64,000 nt of DNA from Belnapia arida (GCF_016773205.1 NZ_JAETWB010000001.1:1302001-1366000), one strand, 5' to 3'. Shown: positions 17,785-27,104, counted from the stretch's first letter. Program-made: numbers and translations. Notes: a model not told the origin generated them from the letters alone.

Positions 17785-17979
17785 GGCCACCGGTCGGACC
17801 CCGCTCCTGCCTGGTGGCCTTCCACGGCCTCGGCGCGGAGGGTGGTGCGGGGTTTCGAGCGTCGAGTGGCACCTCGTCCGGGGACCGCGCGAGACCGCGA
17901 AGCGGTTTGCGGGAGTTCCGGCGCATCCGCCGTGTCGCCGGATGCCAGGATCGAGCCCGGCCAGGACGGCATGGGCCCG
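17785..17979. other. Intergenic region between convergent pepN and lysE-type gene
   Basis: No gene is evident. A short hairpin ACCGC-GAA-GCGGT followed by TT (17894-17908) could weakly terminate transcription from either side. The rest is unremarkable GC-rich sequence. Confidence 0.3.
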
Positions 17980-18564
17980 CTATGGCCGGGCGAGGACCGA
18001 TGCTGCCATCGCCACCAGCGTGGCGGCCGCCGCGAGGCGGATGGGGCGGTGCCAGGCCAGCGCCAGGCGCTGGCAGGCCGGCCTCGCCAGCAGGATGGCA
18101 AGGCTGAGGGAGACGGCGAGCGCGGTGGCCGTCACCGCCAGCGGCACCAGGGGCAGCCTGGCGTCGAGCAGGGCGAGCGGGCCGAGGAACTGGGCGGCGA
18201 AGAAGGCGGCGGTCATCGGGTTGGTGACGGCGGTGCAGAAGCCGGCGCCGAACTCGGCACCGAACAGGCCCTCCGGGACGCGGTGGCCGGCGACGGGCGG
18301 ACCACCGCGGGCGGTGGCGTGGGCGACCCATAGCAGCAGGACCACGGCAGCGATGCGGCCGGTTTCCACCCAGCCGTCGGCGGCCGGGGCACCTTCAAGG
18401 GTTGCCGCCAGCGCCGCGTTCAGGGTTCCGGCGCCGAGCGCGATGCCGAGGCAGACCGGCAGCGCCCCCCGCACCCCGCGCAGCGCCGCAATGCCGGCGA
18501 TCACGAGCAGGTTCGGGCCGGGCGTGGCCAGAAGCGCCAGATAGGCCAGCAGGAAGTCGCGCAC
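17980..18564 (-). CDS. LysE/RhtB family amino-acid exporter
   Basis: This inner-membrane transporter of 194 residues has about six hydrophobic segments, typical of the LysE/RhtB family, which exports amino acids and related metabolites. The N-terminal signature FLLAYLALLATPGPNLLVIA includes the conserved PGPN, and the middle contains TAVTNPMTAAFFAAQFLGPL, corresponding to the family NPK-type motif. Translation appears to start at the GTG at 18564. The gene lies 9 bp after the stop of a small secreted-protein gene, so the two may form one transcript. The exported substrate cannot be told from sequence. Confidence 0.87.
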   Translation of the reverse strand: MRDFLLAYLALLATPGPNLLVIAGIAALRGVRGALPVCLGIALGAGTLNAALAATLEGAPAADGWVETGRIAAVVLLLWVAHATARGGPPVAGHRVPEGLFGAEFGAGFCTAVTNPMTAAFFAAQFLGPLALLDARLPLVPLAVTATALAVSLSLAILLARPACQRLALAWHRPIRLAAAATLVAMAASVLARP

Positions 18565-18573
18565 GGGCGTCGG

Positions 18574-18837
18574 TCAATCGGCGTGGCTGCAGGCCATGCC
18601 GAGGAGGAGCAGGCCTTCGGTCGCTTGCTCCGGATGGGCGCTGGCAGGGCCGATGGGCATGGGTGCCGGGGCGTAGACTTGGCGGCAGTCGAGCCGCGGC
18701 GGGCGGGGCAAACCGATGTCGGGCTCGGCGCTGACGGCGGCCGGCAGGGGCTGTGGCGCCGCGGTTTCGGCGACGGCTGGCAGGCTCAGGGCAAGCGGGA
18801 GCGCGGCCATGAAGATGCCGAATACTACAAAACGCAT
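18574..18837 (-). CDS. Small secreted hypothetical protein
   Basis: This 87-residue product starts with a clear Sec-type leader (MRFVVFGIFMAALPLALSL followed by PAVAETA, with a cleavage site near AVA-ET). The mature part is about 64 residues, Pro-rich, and has two Cys (DCRQVY and MACSHAD) that could pair in the periplasm. I do not recognise a family. The ATG at 18837 is chosen over one 36 bp upstream because it places the signal peptide at the N-terminus. It precedes the LysE-type gene by 9 bp and faces a low-GC promoter region shared with the extradiol dioxygenase gene. Confidence 0.6.
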   Translation of the reverse strand: MRFVVFGIFMAALPLALSLPAVAETAAPQPLPAAVSAEPDIGLPRPPRLDCRQVYAPAPMPIGPASAHPEQATEGLLLLGMACSHAD

Positions 18838-18875
18838 GACGGCGATGCCTTGTCTTGCAACCACGCCAATCATGT

Positions 18876-18896
18876 TCGGATTATTGGTGAATCCGA
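18876..18896. promoter_or_regulatory. Inverted repeat, candidate operator
   Basis: TCGGATT (18876-18882) and AATCCGA (18890-18896) are perfect 7-bp inverted arms around ATTGGTG, in the unusually AT-rich stretch 18870-18965 between the small secreted gene and the dioxygenase gene. The position and the dyad suggest a transcription-factor site serving one or both divergent units. Confidence 0.4.
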
Positions 18897-19098
18897 GCGA
18901 ATAATGGGAAATTGCCTTCGATGTGAGAGATATTTCCGGGGGAATACTTTCAGTTCTTCATAAAGAGCAGCATCATCCAAATCCTGAGACCTGGGTGGAA
19001 TCCGGTCCACGGCATGGGACGAGGTGCGGTGCAGGTTTCATGTGACGGATGGCCGCATCGGCGCGATGCTTCCCGGAGGTGCAGCATGGGAGGAAGGA

Positions 19099-20100
19099 AT
19101 GGCCATCCGGGCGCTCGGCTATGTCGGGATCGAGGCGAGCCGGATGGAGGACTGGGCCGGCTTCGGCACCGGCCTGCTCGGGCTGCAGCTCGCCGAGCGG
19201 AGCGTGGCGCAGCTCACCTTCCGCATGGATGACCGCAGGCAGCGTCTGCTCGTGGTGCCGGGCGCGGGTGACGGGGCGCGTTTCTTCGGCTGGGAAGTGG
19301 CGGATGGGGCGGCGCTCGATGCCCTGGCCGCGCGGCTGGAGGGGACGGGCGTGCCGGTGGCGCGGGGGGATCGTGGGCTGGCGGCACAGCGGCGCGTCGC
19401 GGAGCTGGTCGTCACGGAGGATCCGCTCGGCAACAGGCTGGAAATCGTGCACGGGGCGGAGGTGACGGCAGAGTCCTTCCGGCCGGGGCGCTGCATCAGC
19501 GGCTTCCGCACCGGGCCGCTCGGCATGGGCCATGCGGTGCTGACCGTGCCGCGGATGGAGGCGGTGCTGCCCTTCTACCGGGATGTGATGGGCTTCGGCG
19601 TCTCCGATTTCGTCACCCATCCCTTCCGGGCGACCTTCCTGCACGTCAATCCCCGGCATCATTCGCTGGCGCTGATCGAAACCGGCGCGGCCGGACTGCA
19701 TCACCTGATGCTGGAACTGTTCAGCCTCGACGATGTGGGTCAGGGATATGATCTGGCGATGGTGGTGGAGGGGCGGGTTGCCACCAGTCTCGGGCGGCAT
19801 ACCAATGACTTCATGACGAGCTTCTATGCGCGGACGCCGGGAGGATCCCTTGTCGAATATGGCTGGGGCGGGCGAGTGATCGACCCGACCTCCTGGCAGG
19901 CGGTGGAGATGATCTCGGGGCCGAGCCTCTGGGGGCATGAGCGGCATTGGGGGCCGCCGGAGATGCGGGAGGAAGCGCGGCGGATGCGGCTGAAGGCGGC
20001 GGCGGAGGGCGAGCGGGCGCCGGTGCAGGTGCTGCCGGGGAACCACACCCTCATGCCGGGGGAATGCGCCTGGTGGGATCAGCTGAGGGCGGCGGAGTGA
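19099..20100 (+). CDS. Type I extradiol dioxygenase (BphC-like, two VOC domains)
   Basis: This predicted non-haem Fe(II) ring-cleavage enzyme of 333 residues, with an N- and a C-terminal VOC module, resembles biphenyl-2,3-diol 1,2-dioxygenase. The three metal ligands are visible: His145 (MGHAVLTV), a His of the pair 201/202 (LHHLMLEL) and Glu253 (SLVEYGWGG). The active-site His in LGRHTND (about 234) and RHHSLAL (187/188) also match BphC. The start at 19099 follows an excellent GGAGGAAGGA. Its stop shares one base with the start of the gamma-glutamyltransferase gene, so the two are co-transcribed. No ring-hydroxylating dioxygenase or meta-cleavage hydrolase is nearby, so the catecholic substrate is unknown. 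Confidence 0.9.
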   Translation: MAIRALGYVGIEASRMEDWAGFGTGLLGLQLAERSVAQLTFRMDDRRQRLLVVPGAGDGARFFGWEVADGAALDALAARLEGTGVPVARGDRGLAAQRRVAELVVTEDPLGNRLEIVHGAEVTAESFRPGRCISGFRTGPLGMGHAVLTVPRMEAVLPFYRDVMGFGVSDFVTHPFRATFLHVNPRHHSLALIETGAAGLHHLMLELFSLDDVGQGYDLAMVVEGRVATSLGRHTNDFMTSFYARTPGGSLVEYGWGGRVIDPTSWQAVEMISGPSLWGHERHWGPPEMREEARRMRLKAAAEGERAPVQVLPGNHTLMPGECAWWDQLRAAE

Positions 20101-21728
20101 TGCGGCCGGAGCGTCGCCTCCCCTCCCGGCGCGCCATGGTCGTGGCGCCTCAGCCGGAGGCGGTGGAGGCGGGGGCCGCGATGCTCGCCGCCGGCGGCAA
20201 TGCGCTGGATGCGGCGCTGGCCTGCGCGATCGCCCAGGGCGTCGTCGACCCGATGATGTGCGGCATCGGCGGGATCGCCACCTTGCAGGTCCTCGACCCA
20301 AAGAGCGGGACGCATACCGTGCTCAACGGGCTGGGGACCTGCCCGGGCGCGGCGCGGCCGGATATGTGGGCGGCGGATTTCCTCGGCGAGTGCCCCGACG
20401 GGTTCGGCTACCGCGTGCGGGGCTATGAGAACGAGTGCGGGGCGAAGGCGGTCACCGTGCCGGGGGCGGTGCGGGTCTTCGCCGAGGCGCATGGGCGGCT
20501 GGGGCGGAAGCCTTGGGCCAGCCTGTTCGAGGCGGCGATCGGCTTCGCCACGGAGGGCTGGATCATCCGGCCGCATGTGCAGGCGATGTTCAGCCTCGAT
20601 GAGCGGCCCTACGGGCGGATGAGCTATCCGGAGAAGCTCGGCTACACCGAGGACGGGCGGCGGCTCTACCTGCGGGAGGACGGGACGCCGAAGCGGCTGG
20701 GCGAGGTGGTGCGCAACCCGGAATTGGCGGCGACGCTGCGGGTGCTGGCCGAGGGCGGGGCGGAGGAGTTCTACCGGGGGCGGATCGCGCGGGCGATCGT
20801 CGCGGCGATGGAGGCGCGGGGCGGGCTGATCTCGGCCGGGGACCTCGAGGGGTTTCGGGTGGCGGAGGGGGCGCCGCTGCGCGTGCCCTATCGCGGGTAT
20901 GAGCTGGCGCTGCCGGGGCCGCCGGCGGGCGGCGTCGTCGTCGGCGAGATGCTGCGCATCCTCGAGCGGTTCGACCTCGTCGCGCTCGGGTACAACACGC
21001 CGGACTACATCGCCGTGGTGGCGGAGGCGATGAAGATCGCCGGCATCGACAAGGAAGCACATGTCGGCGACCCGGCCTTCCAGGAGGTCCCGGTCGGGCG
21101 GCTGCTCTCGGAGGATTATGCCGAGGAGTGCGCGGCGCGCATCCGGCGGGGGGAGCGGGCCAGCCTCACCCGGGCGGGGAGCGATGCGCCGAACACCACG
21201 CATGTCTCCTGCGTCGATGCCGACGGCATGATGGTATCGATGACGCATACCCTCGCCGTGCCCTCCGGCCTCATCGTGCCGGGGATGGGGTTCATGCTGA
21301 ACGGGGCGATGAATTGGATGGACCCGCGGCCGGGGCGGGCGGGCTCCATCGCGCCGGGGAAGCGGCGCTACTCGTCGATGACGCCGACGATCGTGCTGCG
21401 GGAGGGCAAGCCCGTCGCGACGCTCGGGGCGCCGGGCGGGGCCTGGATCACCGTCGGCGTCGCGCAGGTGCTGCTCAACCTTCTCGATTGGGGCATGGGG
21501 ATGCAGGAGTCGGTGATGGCGCCGCGCTTCTCCGCGACGAGCGAGACCATCGACCTGTCCAACCGCATCCCCCGCGCGACGGAGCGGGCCCTGCAGGCGA
21601 TGGGCTATGCGACGAAGCGGAGCTACCAGAGCTATGCCTTCGCAGGCGTCCACGGCATCGCCGTCTGGGACGGCACCGCCGAGGGCGGCGCCGATCCGCA
21701 GCGGGATGGGTATGCGGCTGGCGTCTAG
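20100..21728 (+). CDS. ggt: Gamma-glutamyltransferase family protein
   Basis: This 542-residue Ntn-hydrolase would hydrolyse or transfer gamma-glutamyl groups; many soil-bacterial members act on other amide substrates. The N-terminal region has AMVVAPQPEAVEAGAAMLAA and GGNALDAALA, and CGIGGIATLQV corresponds to the GGGGF-type motif. The autoproteolytic nucleophile is Thr366 in PNTTHVSCVDADG, with small-subunit features SGLIVPGMGFMLNGAMNWM and SSMTPTIVLREGKP. No N-terminal signal peptide is evident, so a cytoplasmic location is likely, unlike periplasmic E. coli Ggt. It overlaps the upstream dioxygenase stop by one base. Its stop interlocks with the stop of the convergent FMN oxidase in a CTAG tetranucleotide. 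Confidence 0.88.
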   Translation: MRPERRLPSRRAMVVAPQPEAVEAGAAMLAAGGNALDAALACAIAQGVVDPMMCGIGGIATLQVLDPKSGTHTVLNGLGTCPGAARPDMWAADFLGECPDGFGYRVRGYENECGAKAVTVPGAVRVFAEAHGRLGRKPWASLFEAAIGFATEGWIIRPHVQAMFSLDERPYGRMSYPEKLGYTEDGRRLYLREDGTPKRLGEVVRNPELAATLRVLAEGGAEEFYRGRIARAIVAAMEARGGLISAGDLEGFRVAEGAPLRVPYRGYELALPGPPAGGVVVGEMLRILERFDLVALGYNTPDYIAVVAEAMKIAGIDKEAHVGDPAFQEVPVGRLLSEDYAEECAARIRRGERASLTRAGSDAPNTTHVSCVDADGMMVSMTHTLAVPSGLIVPGMGFMLNGAMNWMDPRPGRAGSIAPGKRRYSSMTPTIVLREGKPVATLGAPGGAWITVGVAQVLLNLLDWGMGMQESVMAPRFSATSETIDLSNRIPRATERALQAMGYATKRSYQSYAFAGVHGIAVWDGTAEGGADPQRDGYAAGV

Positions 21729-22822
21729 CGGTAGCCAGGATCGCTGAGGTTGGTCAGCGGGAAGGAGCTGTGGACATGCGGCTGCACCACCGGTGACTCG
21801 GGGTGGAGGTAGCTGCCGTCGAGCTGGCCGAAGCTCGTCACGCCGAGCAGCCCAAGCACGCCATGCACCTCGTCCTGCAGGATGCGGAACATGCGGGCGA
21901 CGCCGGCCTCGCCGGCGGCGGCGAGCGCGTAGCAGTACATCCGGCCCATGCCGACCAGCTCGGCGCCGAGGATGATCGCCTTCACGACATCGCTGCCGCG
22001 AACGAAGCCGCCGTCGATCCAGACCTTGGCGCGGCCGTCGACCGCCTTCACCACCTCGGGCAGCACGGCGAGGGAGCCGCGGCCGTGGTCGAGCTGGCGG
22101 CCGCCATGGTTCGAGACATAGACCACCTCGACGCCGTGCTCGACGGCGATGACGGCATCCTCGGCCGTGGCGATGCCCTTGAGGGCGAGCGGGGTGTTGG
22201 GGAAGCGGTCCTTCCAGCGCTTCACGTCGTCCCAGTTCAGCGCGGCCTGGAAATGCTGGCCGGTGGCGCGGACGCGCCAGGGCTTGACGAAGCGCTTGGC
22301 GATGTCGCGCTCGCGGCGGCTGTAGATCGCCGTGTCGACCGTCAGGCAGAAGGCGTCGTAGCCGGCGCCGATGGCGCGCTGGCTGACCTCCTCGATCCAG
22401 TTCCAGTCGCCGCGGACATAGAGCTGGAAGACCTTGGGCCCCTGCCCCGCCTTCGCCATCGGCTCCAGCCCCGGCATGGAGACGGAGGAGACCATGATGG
22501 GGACGCCGTATTCCCCGGCCGCGCGGCCGGCGGGGGCGCCGCCCTCGGGGTCGAAATTCTCGAGGCCGCCGACCGGGGCGAGCATCACCGGCAGGGTGAT
22601 GGGCTTGCCGAGGAAGCGGCCGGAGACATCGATCTTCGAGACGTCGCGGAGGACGCGGGGGCGGAAGGCGAGGCTGTCGATGGCGGCGCGGTTGCGCATC
22701 ATCGTCGTCTCGGTCTCGGTGGCGCCGACCAGGTAATCCCAATTGCCGGGGCTGAGGCGGCCCTTCGCCTCCTTGACGAATTCATGCAGCGTCTGGAAGG
22801 GGCTGTCTTCCGGTTGGGACAT
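21725..22822 (-). CDS. FMN-dependent alpha-hydroxy acid oxidase/dehydrogenase (L-lactate dehydrogenase family)
   Basis: This 365-residue TIM-barrel flavoenzyme oxidises an L-alpha-hydroxy acid to the 2-oxo acid. FMN and substrate motifs in order are VMLAPVGGLENFDPEG, VFQLYVRGDW, LTVDTAIYSRRERD, ALKGIATAED, the catalytic His in VYVSNHGGRQLD, WIDGGFVRGSDVVKAI and GAELVGMGRMY. It is the last gene of the minus-strand catabolic operon 27080-21725, 56 bp after the PEP-mutase-family gene, consistent with a step on a hydroxy-acid intermediate. It could act on lactate, glycolate or mandelate-like acids; the sequence does not decide. Confidence 0.9.
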   Translation of the reverse strand: MSQPEDSPFQTLHEFVKEAKGRLSPGNWDYLVGATETETTMMRNRAAIDSLAFRPRVLRDVSKIDVSGRFLGKPITLPVMLAPVGGLENFDPEGGAPAGRAAGEYGVPIMVSSVSMPGLEPMAKAGQGPKVFQLYVRGDWNWIEEVSQRAIGAGYDAFCLTVDTAIYSRRERDIAKRFVKPWRVRATGQHFQAALNWDDVKRWKDRFPNTPLALKGIATAEDAVIAVEHGVEVVYVSNHGGRQLDHGRGSLAVLPEVVKAVDGRAKVWIDGGFVRGSDVVKAIILGAELVGMGRMYCYALAAAGEAGVARMFRILQDEVHGVLGLLGVTSFGQLDGSYLHPESPVVQPHVHSSFPLTNLSDPGYR

Positions 22823-22878
22823 TGTCGGTTTCCTCCGAAGGCGTGTGTCAGGCGGCAGGGCTGGATGGGGTGGCGGGC

Positions 22879-23748
22879 TCAGCCCCCCAGGAACTCCTTG
22901 GTCCAGCGCTTGTAATCGGCGTCGCGGGTGACGCGGCCCATGAAGTCGGCGCCCGGGACCCCTTGCAGGTCGGCGGGCTGCACGCCCTCGCGCAGCGCCT
23001 TGAGCGTGTTGTAGACGGCCTGCTGGGCGGCCATGATGGGCTGGTGGCCCTGCAGCGCGATGCGGACGCCGCGGGCGGCGAGGTAGTCGCGGTCCTTCAG
23101 CTCGGTGCCCTCGATGCCGCCGAGGATGATGGGGAGCGTCGCAACGGCGGCGACGGCGTCGAGTTCGGCGCGCGTCTTGATTCCCGTGTAGAACAGGGCG
23201 TCGGCGCCGCTGGCCGTATAGGCCTTGGTGCGGGCGACGGCATCCTCGACGCCGTTGACGGAGACGACGCCGCTGCGGGCGACGATGACGAAGGAGGGGT
23301 CGTCGCGGGCGGCGAGGGCCGCCTTTACCTTGCCGAGGCCTTCTTCCAGCGAGATCAGCGTCACGCGGCCGTCGCCATGGGGGCGCGGGAGGACGGTGTC
23401 CTCTAACGTCATGGCGGCGACGCCGGCATTCTCCAGCTCCTCCACCGTGCGCATGGCGTTGAGCGCGTTGCCGTAGCCGTGATCGGCATCGACCAGCACC
23501 GGCAGGGTGCGGACGGCGCGGCAGATGCGGCGGGCCTGCTGCGCGAACTCGCTGAGGGTCAGGACGATGAGGTCGGGCGCGCCGAGCACCGTCAGCGAGG
23601 CGGTGGAGCCGGCATACATGCCGACCTCGAAGCCGAGATCCTCGGCGATGCGGGCCGACATCGGGTCGAAAACCGAGCCGGGATGGATGCAGGCGGGGCC
23701 GGCGAGCACGGCGCGGAAGCGCTGGCGGCGGTCGGTGATGCTGGACAT
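22879..23748 (-). CDS. Isocitrate lyase/PEP mutase superfamily enzyme (oxaloacetate decarboxylase-like)
   Basis: This 289-residue alpha/beta-barrel enzyme most resembles the Pseudomonas PA4872-type oxaloacetate decarboxylase branch. It shares the opening SVFDPMSARIAEDLGFE, the metal-binding VDADHGYGNALN (Asp87 and Asp89), LTLEDTVLP and a His in QGHQPIMAAQ comparable to the key His of PA4872. The Cys-containing KKCGH motif of true isocitrate lyases is missing. It would therefore cleave a C-C or C-P bond of a 2-oxo or hydroxy diacid using Mg2+. It starts 4 bp after the amidohydrolase stop, in the middle of the catabolic operon. Confidence 0.85.
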   Translation of the reverse strand: MSSITDRRQRFRAVLAGPACIHPGSVFDPMSARIAEDLGFEVGMYAGSTASLTVLGAPDLIVLTLSEFAQQARRICRAVRTLPVLVDADHGYGNALNAMRTVEELENAGVAAMTLEDTVLPRPHGDGRVTLISLEEGLGKVKAALAARDDPSFVIVARSGVVSVNGVEDAVARTKAYTASGADALFYTGIKTRAELDAVAAVATLPIILGGIEGTELKDRDYLAARGVRIALQGHQPIMAAQQAVYNTLKALREGVQPADLQGVPGADFMGRVTRDADYKRWTKEFLGG

Positions 23749-23752
23749 GCGG

Positions 23753-24988
23753 CTACTCCGGGCGGTGCAGCGTGACGGGCTGGCGCGTCGCGCTGCGGCG
23801 GCCGCGCTTGAAGGCGGCGAGGACGGGGGCGACCTCGCGGATGGCGGCGACCGGATCGGGCGCGTCGATCAGCACGAGGTCGGCGGGGTTGCCGACGGCG
23901 ATGCCGTAGTCCGGGCGGCGCATCAGCTTCGCTGACTCGGTGGTGAACATCGACCAGGTGTCGCGCAGGTCGTCCGGCATCGCGTGCTGGGTGACGTTGG
24001 CGTAGAGATTGGCCATGCGGATGAGCTGGCCGTCGCCCATCGGGGTGAAGGCGTTCAGGATGTTGTTGGACGAGATGGAGCAGGTGACGCCCTGCCGGTG
24101 CAGGCGGTTGGCGTCGGCCACGCTGCGCTCGATGCGGTGGTCCTTGTCGCGGCCGCCGAGATAGAGGTCGGTCGCCGGCAGGACGGTGAGGGCGACGCCG
24201 GCATCGGCCATTCGCTTCGCCATCTCGTCCAACTCCGGCAGCGGCATGACGGAGAGCTTGGTTAGGTGGCCGCAGGCGACGCGGCCGCCCCAGCGGTACT
24301 GCTCGGTCAGCTCGCAGACGAGGCGGGTGTCGAGATGGGCGGCCGACGACCCGCTGTCGACATGCATGTCGATGTCGGCGTCGTATTCGCGGGCGAGTTC
24401 GAAGACGCGGCGGATCTGGCCGGCGGGGTCGCTGTCATAGGTGGGGGCGGCGCCGACGACGCGGGCGCCGTTGCGCAGCGCGGCCACCATCAGCTCGTCG
24501 GTGCCGGGGTTGTTGAGCAGCCCCTCCTGCGGCATCACGCAGATCTCGATGTCGATGGCCCATTTGTAGGCATCGACCAGGGCCTTGACGCCCTCGAAGC
24601 CGCGCAGGCCGACCTTGGGGTCGACCTCGGCATGGGTGCGCATCAGCGTGGTGCCGTGGCCGATGCATTTCTCCAGCGTGCGGCGGGCGCGGTCCGTCAC
24701 GTCCTCCACGCTGAAGGTGTGCTTGATGGCGCTGGTGCGCTCCATCGCGTGGTGCGGGAAGCGGGCGGTCTCGCAGGCGCAGCGGTCGATGGTGCAGGTC
24801 TTGTCGAGATGGATATGCGTCTCGACGAAGCCGGGGGAGACGAGGCGGCCGGCGCAGTCGATTACCTCCGCGGCATCGGCCTGGAGGTTCGGCGCGAGGG
24901 CGGCGATGAGGCCGTCCTTCACGCCGATATCGGTGGCGGTGCCGTCGGGCAGGCGGGCGTTGCGGAGGAGGAGGTCGAAGCCCATCAA
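23753..24988 (-). CDS. Cytosine deaminase-like amidohydrolase
   Basis: This 411-residue metal-dependent hydrolase of the amidohydrolase superfamily is nearest in pattern to CodA-type deaminases. The first metal motif is ETHIHLDKT (His58, His60). Further landmarks are [41 protein letters not shown] in the region of the last metal Asp, and the C-terminal beta strand [11 protein letters not shown]. It may deaminate or hydrolyse a small N-heterocycle or amide. Its start overlaps the stop of the HisD-like gene (ATGA), and its stop is 4 bp before the PEP-mutase-family gene, so all are translated from one message. The actual substrate is unknown. Confidence 0.88.
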   Translation of the reverse strand: MMGFDLLLRNARLPDGTATDIGVKDGLIAALAPNLQADAAEVIDCAGRLVSPGFVETHIHLDKTCTIDRCACETARFPHHAMERTSAIKHTFSVEDVTDRARRTLEKCIGHGTTLMRTHAEVDPKVGLRGFEGVKALVDAYKWAIDIEICVMPQEGLLNNPGTDELMVAALRNGARVVGAAPTYDSDPAGQIRRVFELAREYDADIDMHVDSGSSAAHLDTRLVCELTEQYRWGGRVACGHLTKLSVMPLPELDEMAKRMADAGVALTVLPATDLYLGGRDKDHRIERSVADANRLHRQGVTCSISSNNILNAFTPMGDGQLIRMANLYANVTQHAMPDDLRDTWSMFTTESAKLMRRPDYGIAVGNPADLVLIDAPDPVAAIREVAPVLAAFKRGRRSATRQPVTLHRPE

Positions 24989-26298
24989 AGCTTCTCCGCC
25001 GCGGTGGCGTAGGGGATGTTGCGGCCGCCGTAGCGGCGGACGCGGATATTGGCCTGCTCGGCATGGCCGGCGAAGCCTTCCAGCATGCAGAGGCGGGAGC
25101 AGGCCTCGCCGATCATGGCGCTGGCCTCGTCGGTGAGGACGCGCTGATAGGTCACGGTCTTCAGGAACTTCCCGACCCAGAGGCCGCCGGTGTAGCGGGC
25201 CGCCCGCTGCGTCGGCAGGGTGTGGTTGGTGCCGATGACCTTGTCGCCATAGGAGACGTTGGTGCGGGGGCCGAGGAAGAGGGCGCCGTAATTGGTCATG
25301 TGGCGCAGGAAGTGGTCGTCGTCGCGGGTCATCACCTGGACATGCTCGGAGGCGATGCGGTCGGCCTCGCGCACCATCTCGTCGAGGCCGTCGCAGACGA
25401 TGACCTCGCCGTAGTCCTCCCAGGCCTTACGGGCGATCTCGGCCGTCGGGAGGATGGTCAGCAGGCGCTCGACCTCGGCCATGGTCTCGCGGGCCAGCTT
25501 CTCGGAGTCGGTCAGCAGGATGGCGGGGGTGGTCGGGCCGTGCTCGGCCTGACCGAGGAGGTCCGTGGCGCAGAGCTCGGCGTCCACCGTCTCGTCGGCG
25601 ATGACGAGGGTCTCGGTGGGACCGGCGAAGAGGTCGATGCCGACGCGGCCGAAGAGCTGGCGCTTGGCCTCGGCGACGAAGGCGTTGCCGGGGCCGACCA
25701 GCATGTCGACCGGGGCGACGCTCTCGGTGCCGAGGGCCATGGCGCCGACGGCCTGGACGCCGCCGAGGCAGTAGATCACGTCCGCACCGGCCAGGTGCTG
25801 GGCGGCGACGATGGCCGGCGCCGGCTTGCCCTTGTAGGGAGGCGCGCAGGTGACGATGCGGGGGACGCCGGCGACCTTCGCCGTCACCACCGACATATGG
25901 GCGGAGGCGAGCAGCGGGTACTTGCCGCCGGGGACGTAGCAGCCGACCGAGTTCACCGGGATGTTCTTGTGGCCGAGGACCACGCCGGGGAGGGTTTCGA
26001 CCTCGATGTCCTTCAGCGCCGCCTTCTGGTGCTCGGCGAAGTTGCGGACCTGGGCCTGGGCGAAGCGGATGTCCTCAAGGTCCTGGCCGGAGAGCTGGTC
26101 GAGGCAGTCGCGGATCTCGGCATCGGTGAGGCGGTAGTCGGTGCGGTCCCAGCCGTCGAACTTCACCGAATACTCGCGCACGGCGGCGTCGCCGCGGGCG
26201 GCGATGTCGGCGAGGAGGCCCTCGACGATGCCGCGGACCTTGGTGTCCGCATCGGCCTTGTCGGCGGCGGAGATGCTTTGCTTGAGCCAGCGGGCCAT
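24985..26298 (-). CDS. Histidinol-dehydrogenase-family oxidoreductase (HpsN-like)
   Basis: This 437-residue zinc- and NAD-dependent dehydrogenase has the HisD fold, which oxidises a primary alcohol in two steps to the acid. Residues equivalent to the HisD zinc ligands are present ([27 protein letters not shown]), as is the SEHVQ base motif. Also seen are [31 protein letters not shown] and VDMLVGPGN. Its setting among an SDR, an amidohydrolase and a lyase, with no other his genes, suggests a catabolic paralogue such as HpsN (sulfopropanediol 3-dehydrogenase) rather than histidine biosynthesis. The ATG at 26298 removes a spurious upstream extension through the SDR gene. The start lies 14 bp after the SDR stop. 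Confidence 0.85.
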   Translation of the reverse strand: MARWLKQSISAADKADADTKVRGIVEGLLADIAARGDAAVREYSVKFDGWDRTDYRLTDAEIRDCLDQLSGQDLEDIRFAQAQVRNFAEHQKAALKDIEVETLPGVVLGHKNIPVNSVGCYVPGGKYPLLASAHMSVVTAKVAGVPRIVTCAPPYKGKPAPAIVAAQHLAGADVIYCLGGVQAVGAMALGTESVAPVDMLVGPGNAFVAEAKRQLFGRVGIDLFAGPTETLVIADETVDAELCATDLLGQAEHGPTTPAILLTDSEKLARETMAEVERLLTILPTAEIARKAWEDYGEVIVCDGLDEMVREADRIASEHVQVMTRDDDHFLRHMTNYGALFLGPRTNVSYGDKVIGTNHTLPTQRAARYTGGLWVGKFLKTVTYQRVLTDEASAMIGEACSRLCMLEGFAGHAEQANIRVRRYGGRNIPYATAAEKL

Positions 26299-26312
26299 GT
26301 TGAGACGTTCCC

Positions 26313-27080
26313 TTATTCTGCGGTCCAGCCGCCGTCGATGAGCAGCGCCGAGCCCGTCATCAGGGCCGAGGCGTCGGAGGCGAGGAAGACGACCGGACCC
26401 ATCAAATCCTGCACCTGGCCGAGGCGGCCGAGCTTGATCTTGCCCAGCACCCAGTCGGCGAATTCGGGGCGCTCGAAGAAGGGCCGGGTCATCGGCGTCT
26501 CGATGAAGGTGGGGCCGATGGTGTTGGCGCGGATGCCGAGAGGGGCGAGCTCGATTGCCATCGCCTTGGTCCAGCCCTCCATCGCCCATTTGCTGGCGCA
26601 GTAGACGCTGCGGTTGGGGCCGCCGACATGGCCCATCTGCGAGGAGATGTTGATGATGGAGCCGGGGATGCGCTCCTCGGCCATGCGGCGGGCGACGGCT
26701 TGAGCGGCGAAGAAGCAGCCGCGGAGGTTGAGGGCGAGCACGGTGTCGAAATCGGCCTCCGTCACCTCGAGGAAGGGGGCGTGGCGGGAGGTGCCGGCAT
26801 TGTTGACGAAGGCGTGGAAGGCCGGGCGTGCGGCGATGGCGGCCTGGACGGCGGCGGTGTCGGCGATGTCGAGCACCAGCGCCTCGGCCTGACCGCCCCG
26901 GGCGCGGATGGCGGCGGCGGCGGCTTCGATCTCCTCACCGGTGCGGGCGGCCAGCGTCACCGAGGCCCCTGCCCCGGCCAGCGCGGCGGCGGCGGCGAGG
27001 CCGATGCCGCGGCCGGCACCGGTGACGAGAGCGCGTCGACCGTCGAGGCGGAAGCTCGGGGTGTCGGGGAGAGCGGTCAT
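26313..27080 (-). CDS. Short-chain dehydrogenase/reductase, first gene of catabolic operon
   Basis: This 255-residue classical SDR has TGAGRGIG cofactor binding (about residues 21-28), [12 protein letters not shown], the catalytic Ser in NISSQMG, YxxxK in [15 protein letters not shown] and a C-terminal [10 protein letters not shown]. It is first in the five-gene minus-strand operon and divergent from dctP, across a 116-bp region with an operator-like inverted repeat. It probably oxidises a hydroxyl of the imported compound before the HisD-like enzyme acts, but this order is inference. Confidence 0.9.
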   Translation of the reverse strand: MTALPDTPSFRLDGRRALVTGAGRGIGLAAAAALAGAGASVTLAARTGEEIEAAAAAIRARGGQAEALVLDIADTAAVQAAIAARPAFHAFVNNAGTSRHAPFLEVTEADFDTVLALNLRGCFFAAQAVARRMAEERIPGSIINISSQMGHVGGPNRSVYCASKWAMEGWTKAMAIELAPLGIRANTIGPTFIETPMTRPFFERPEFADWVLGKIKLGRLGQVQDLMGPVVFLASDASALMTGSALLIDGGWTAE

Positions 27081-27104
27081 CCGGGCAGGCTACACCGAGC
27101 GGCG

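Noticed and set aside
14860-17790. A very long open reading frame (976 codons) antisense to pepN.
   Set aside because: In GC-rich genes the antisense frames lack stop codons by codon bias. The translation is Arg/Pro/His-rich with no family motifs, whereas the plus strand encodes a clear PepN.
20079-22742. Long antisense frame across ggt and the FMN oxidase.
   Set aside because: Same cause: it crosses two well-supported genes in different orientations and shows low-complexity composition.
24985-26298. HisD-like protein as the histidine-biosynthesis enzyme.
   Set aside because: No other his genes are nearby and it is embedded in a catabolic operon; the sequence is nearer the HpsN-type paralogues.
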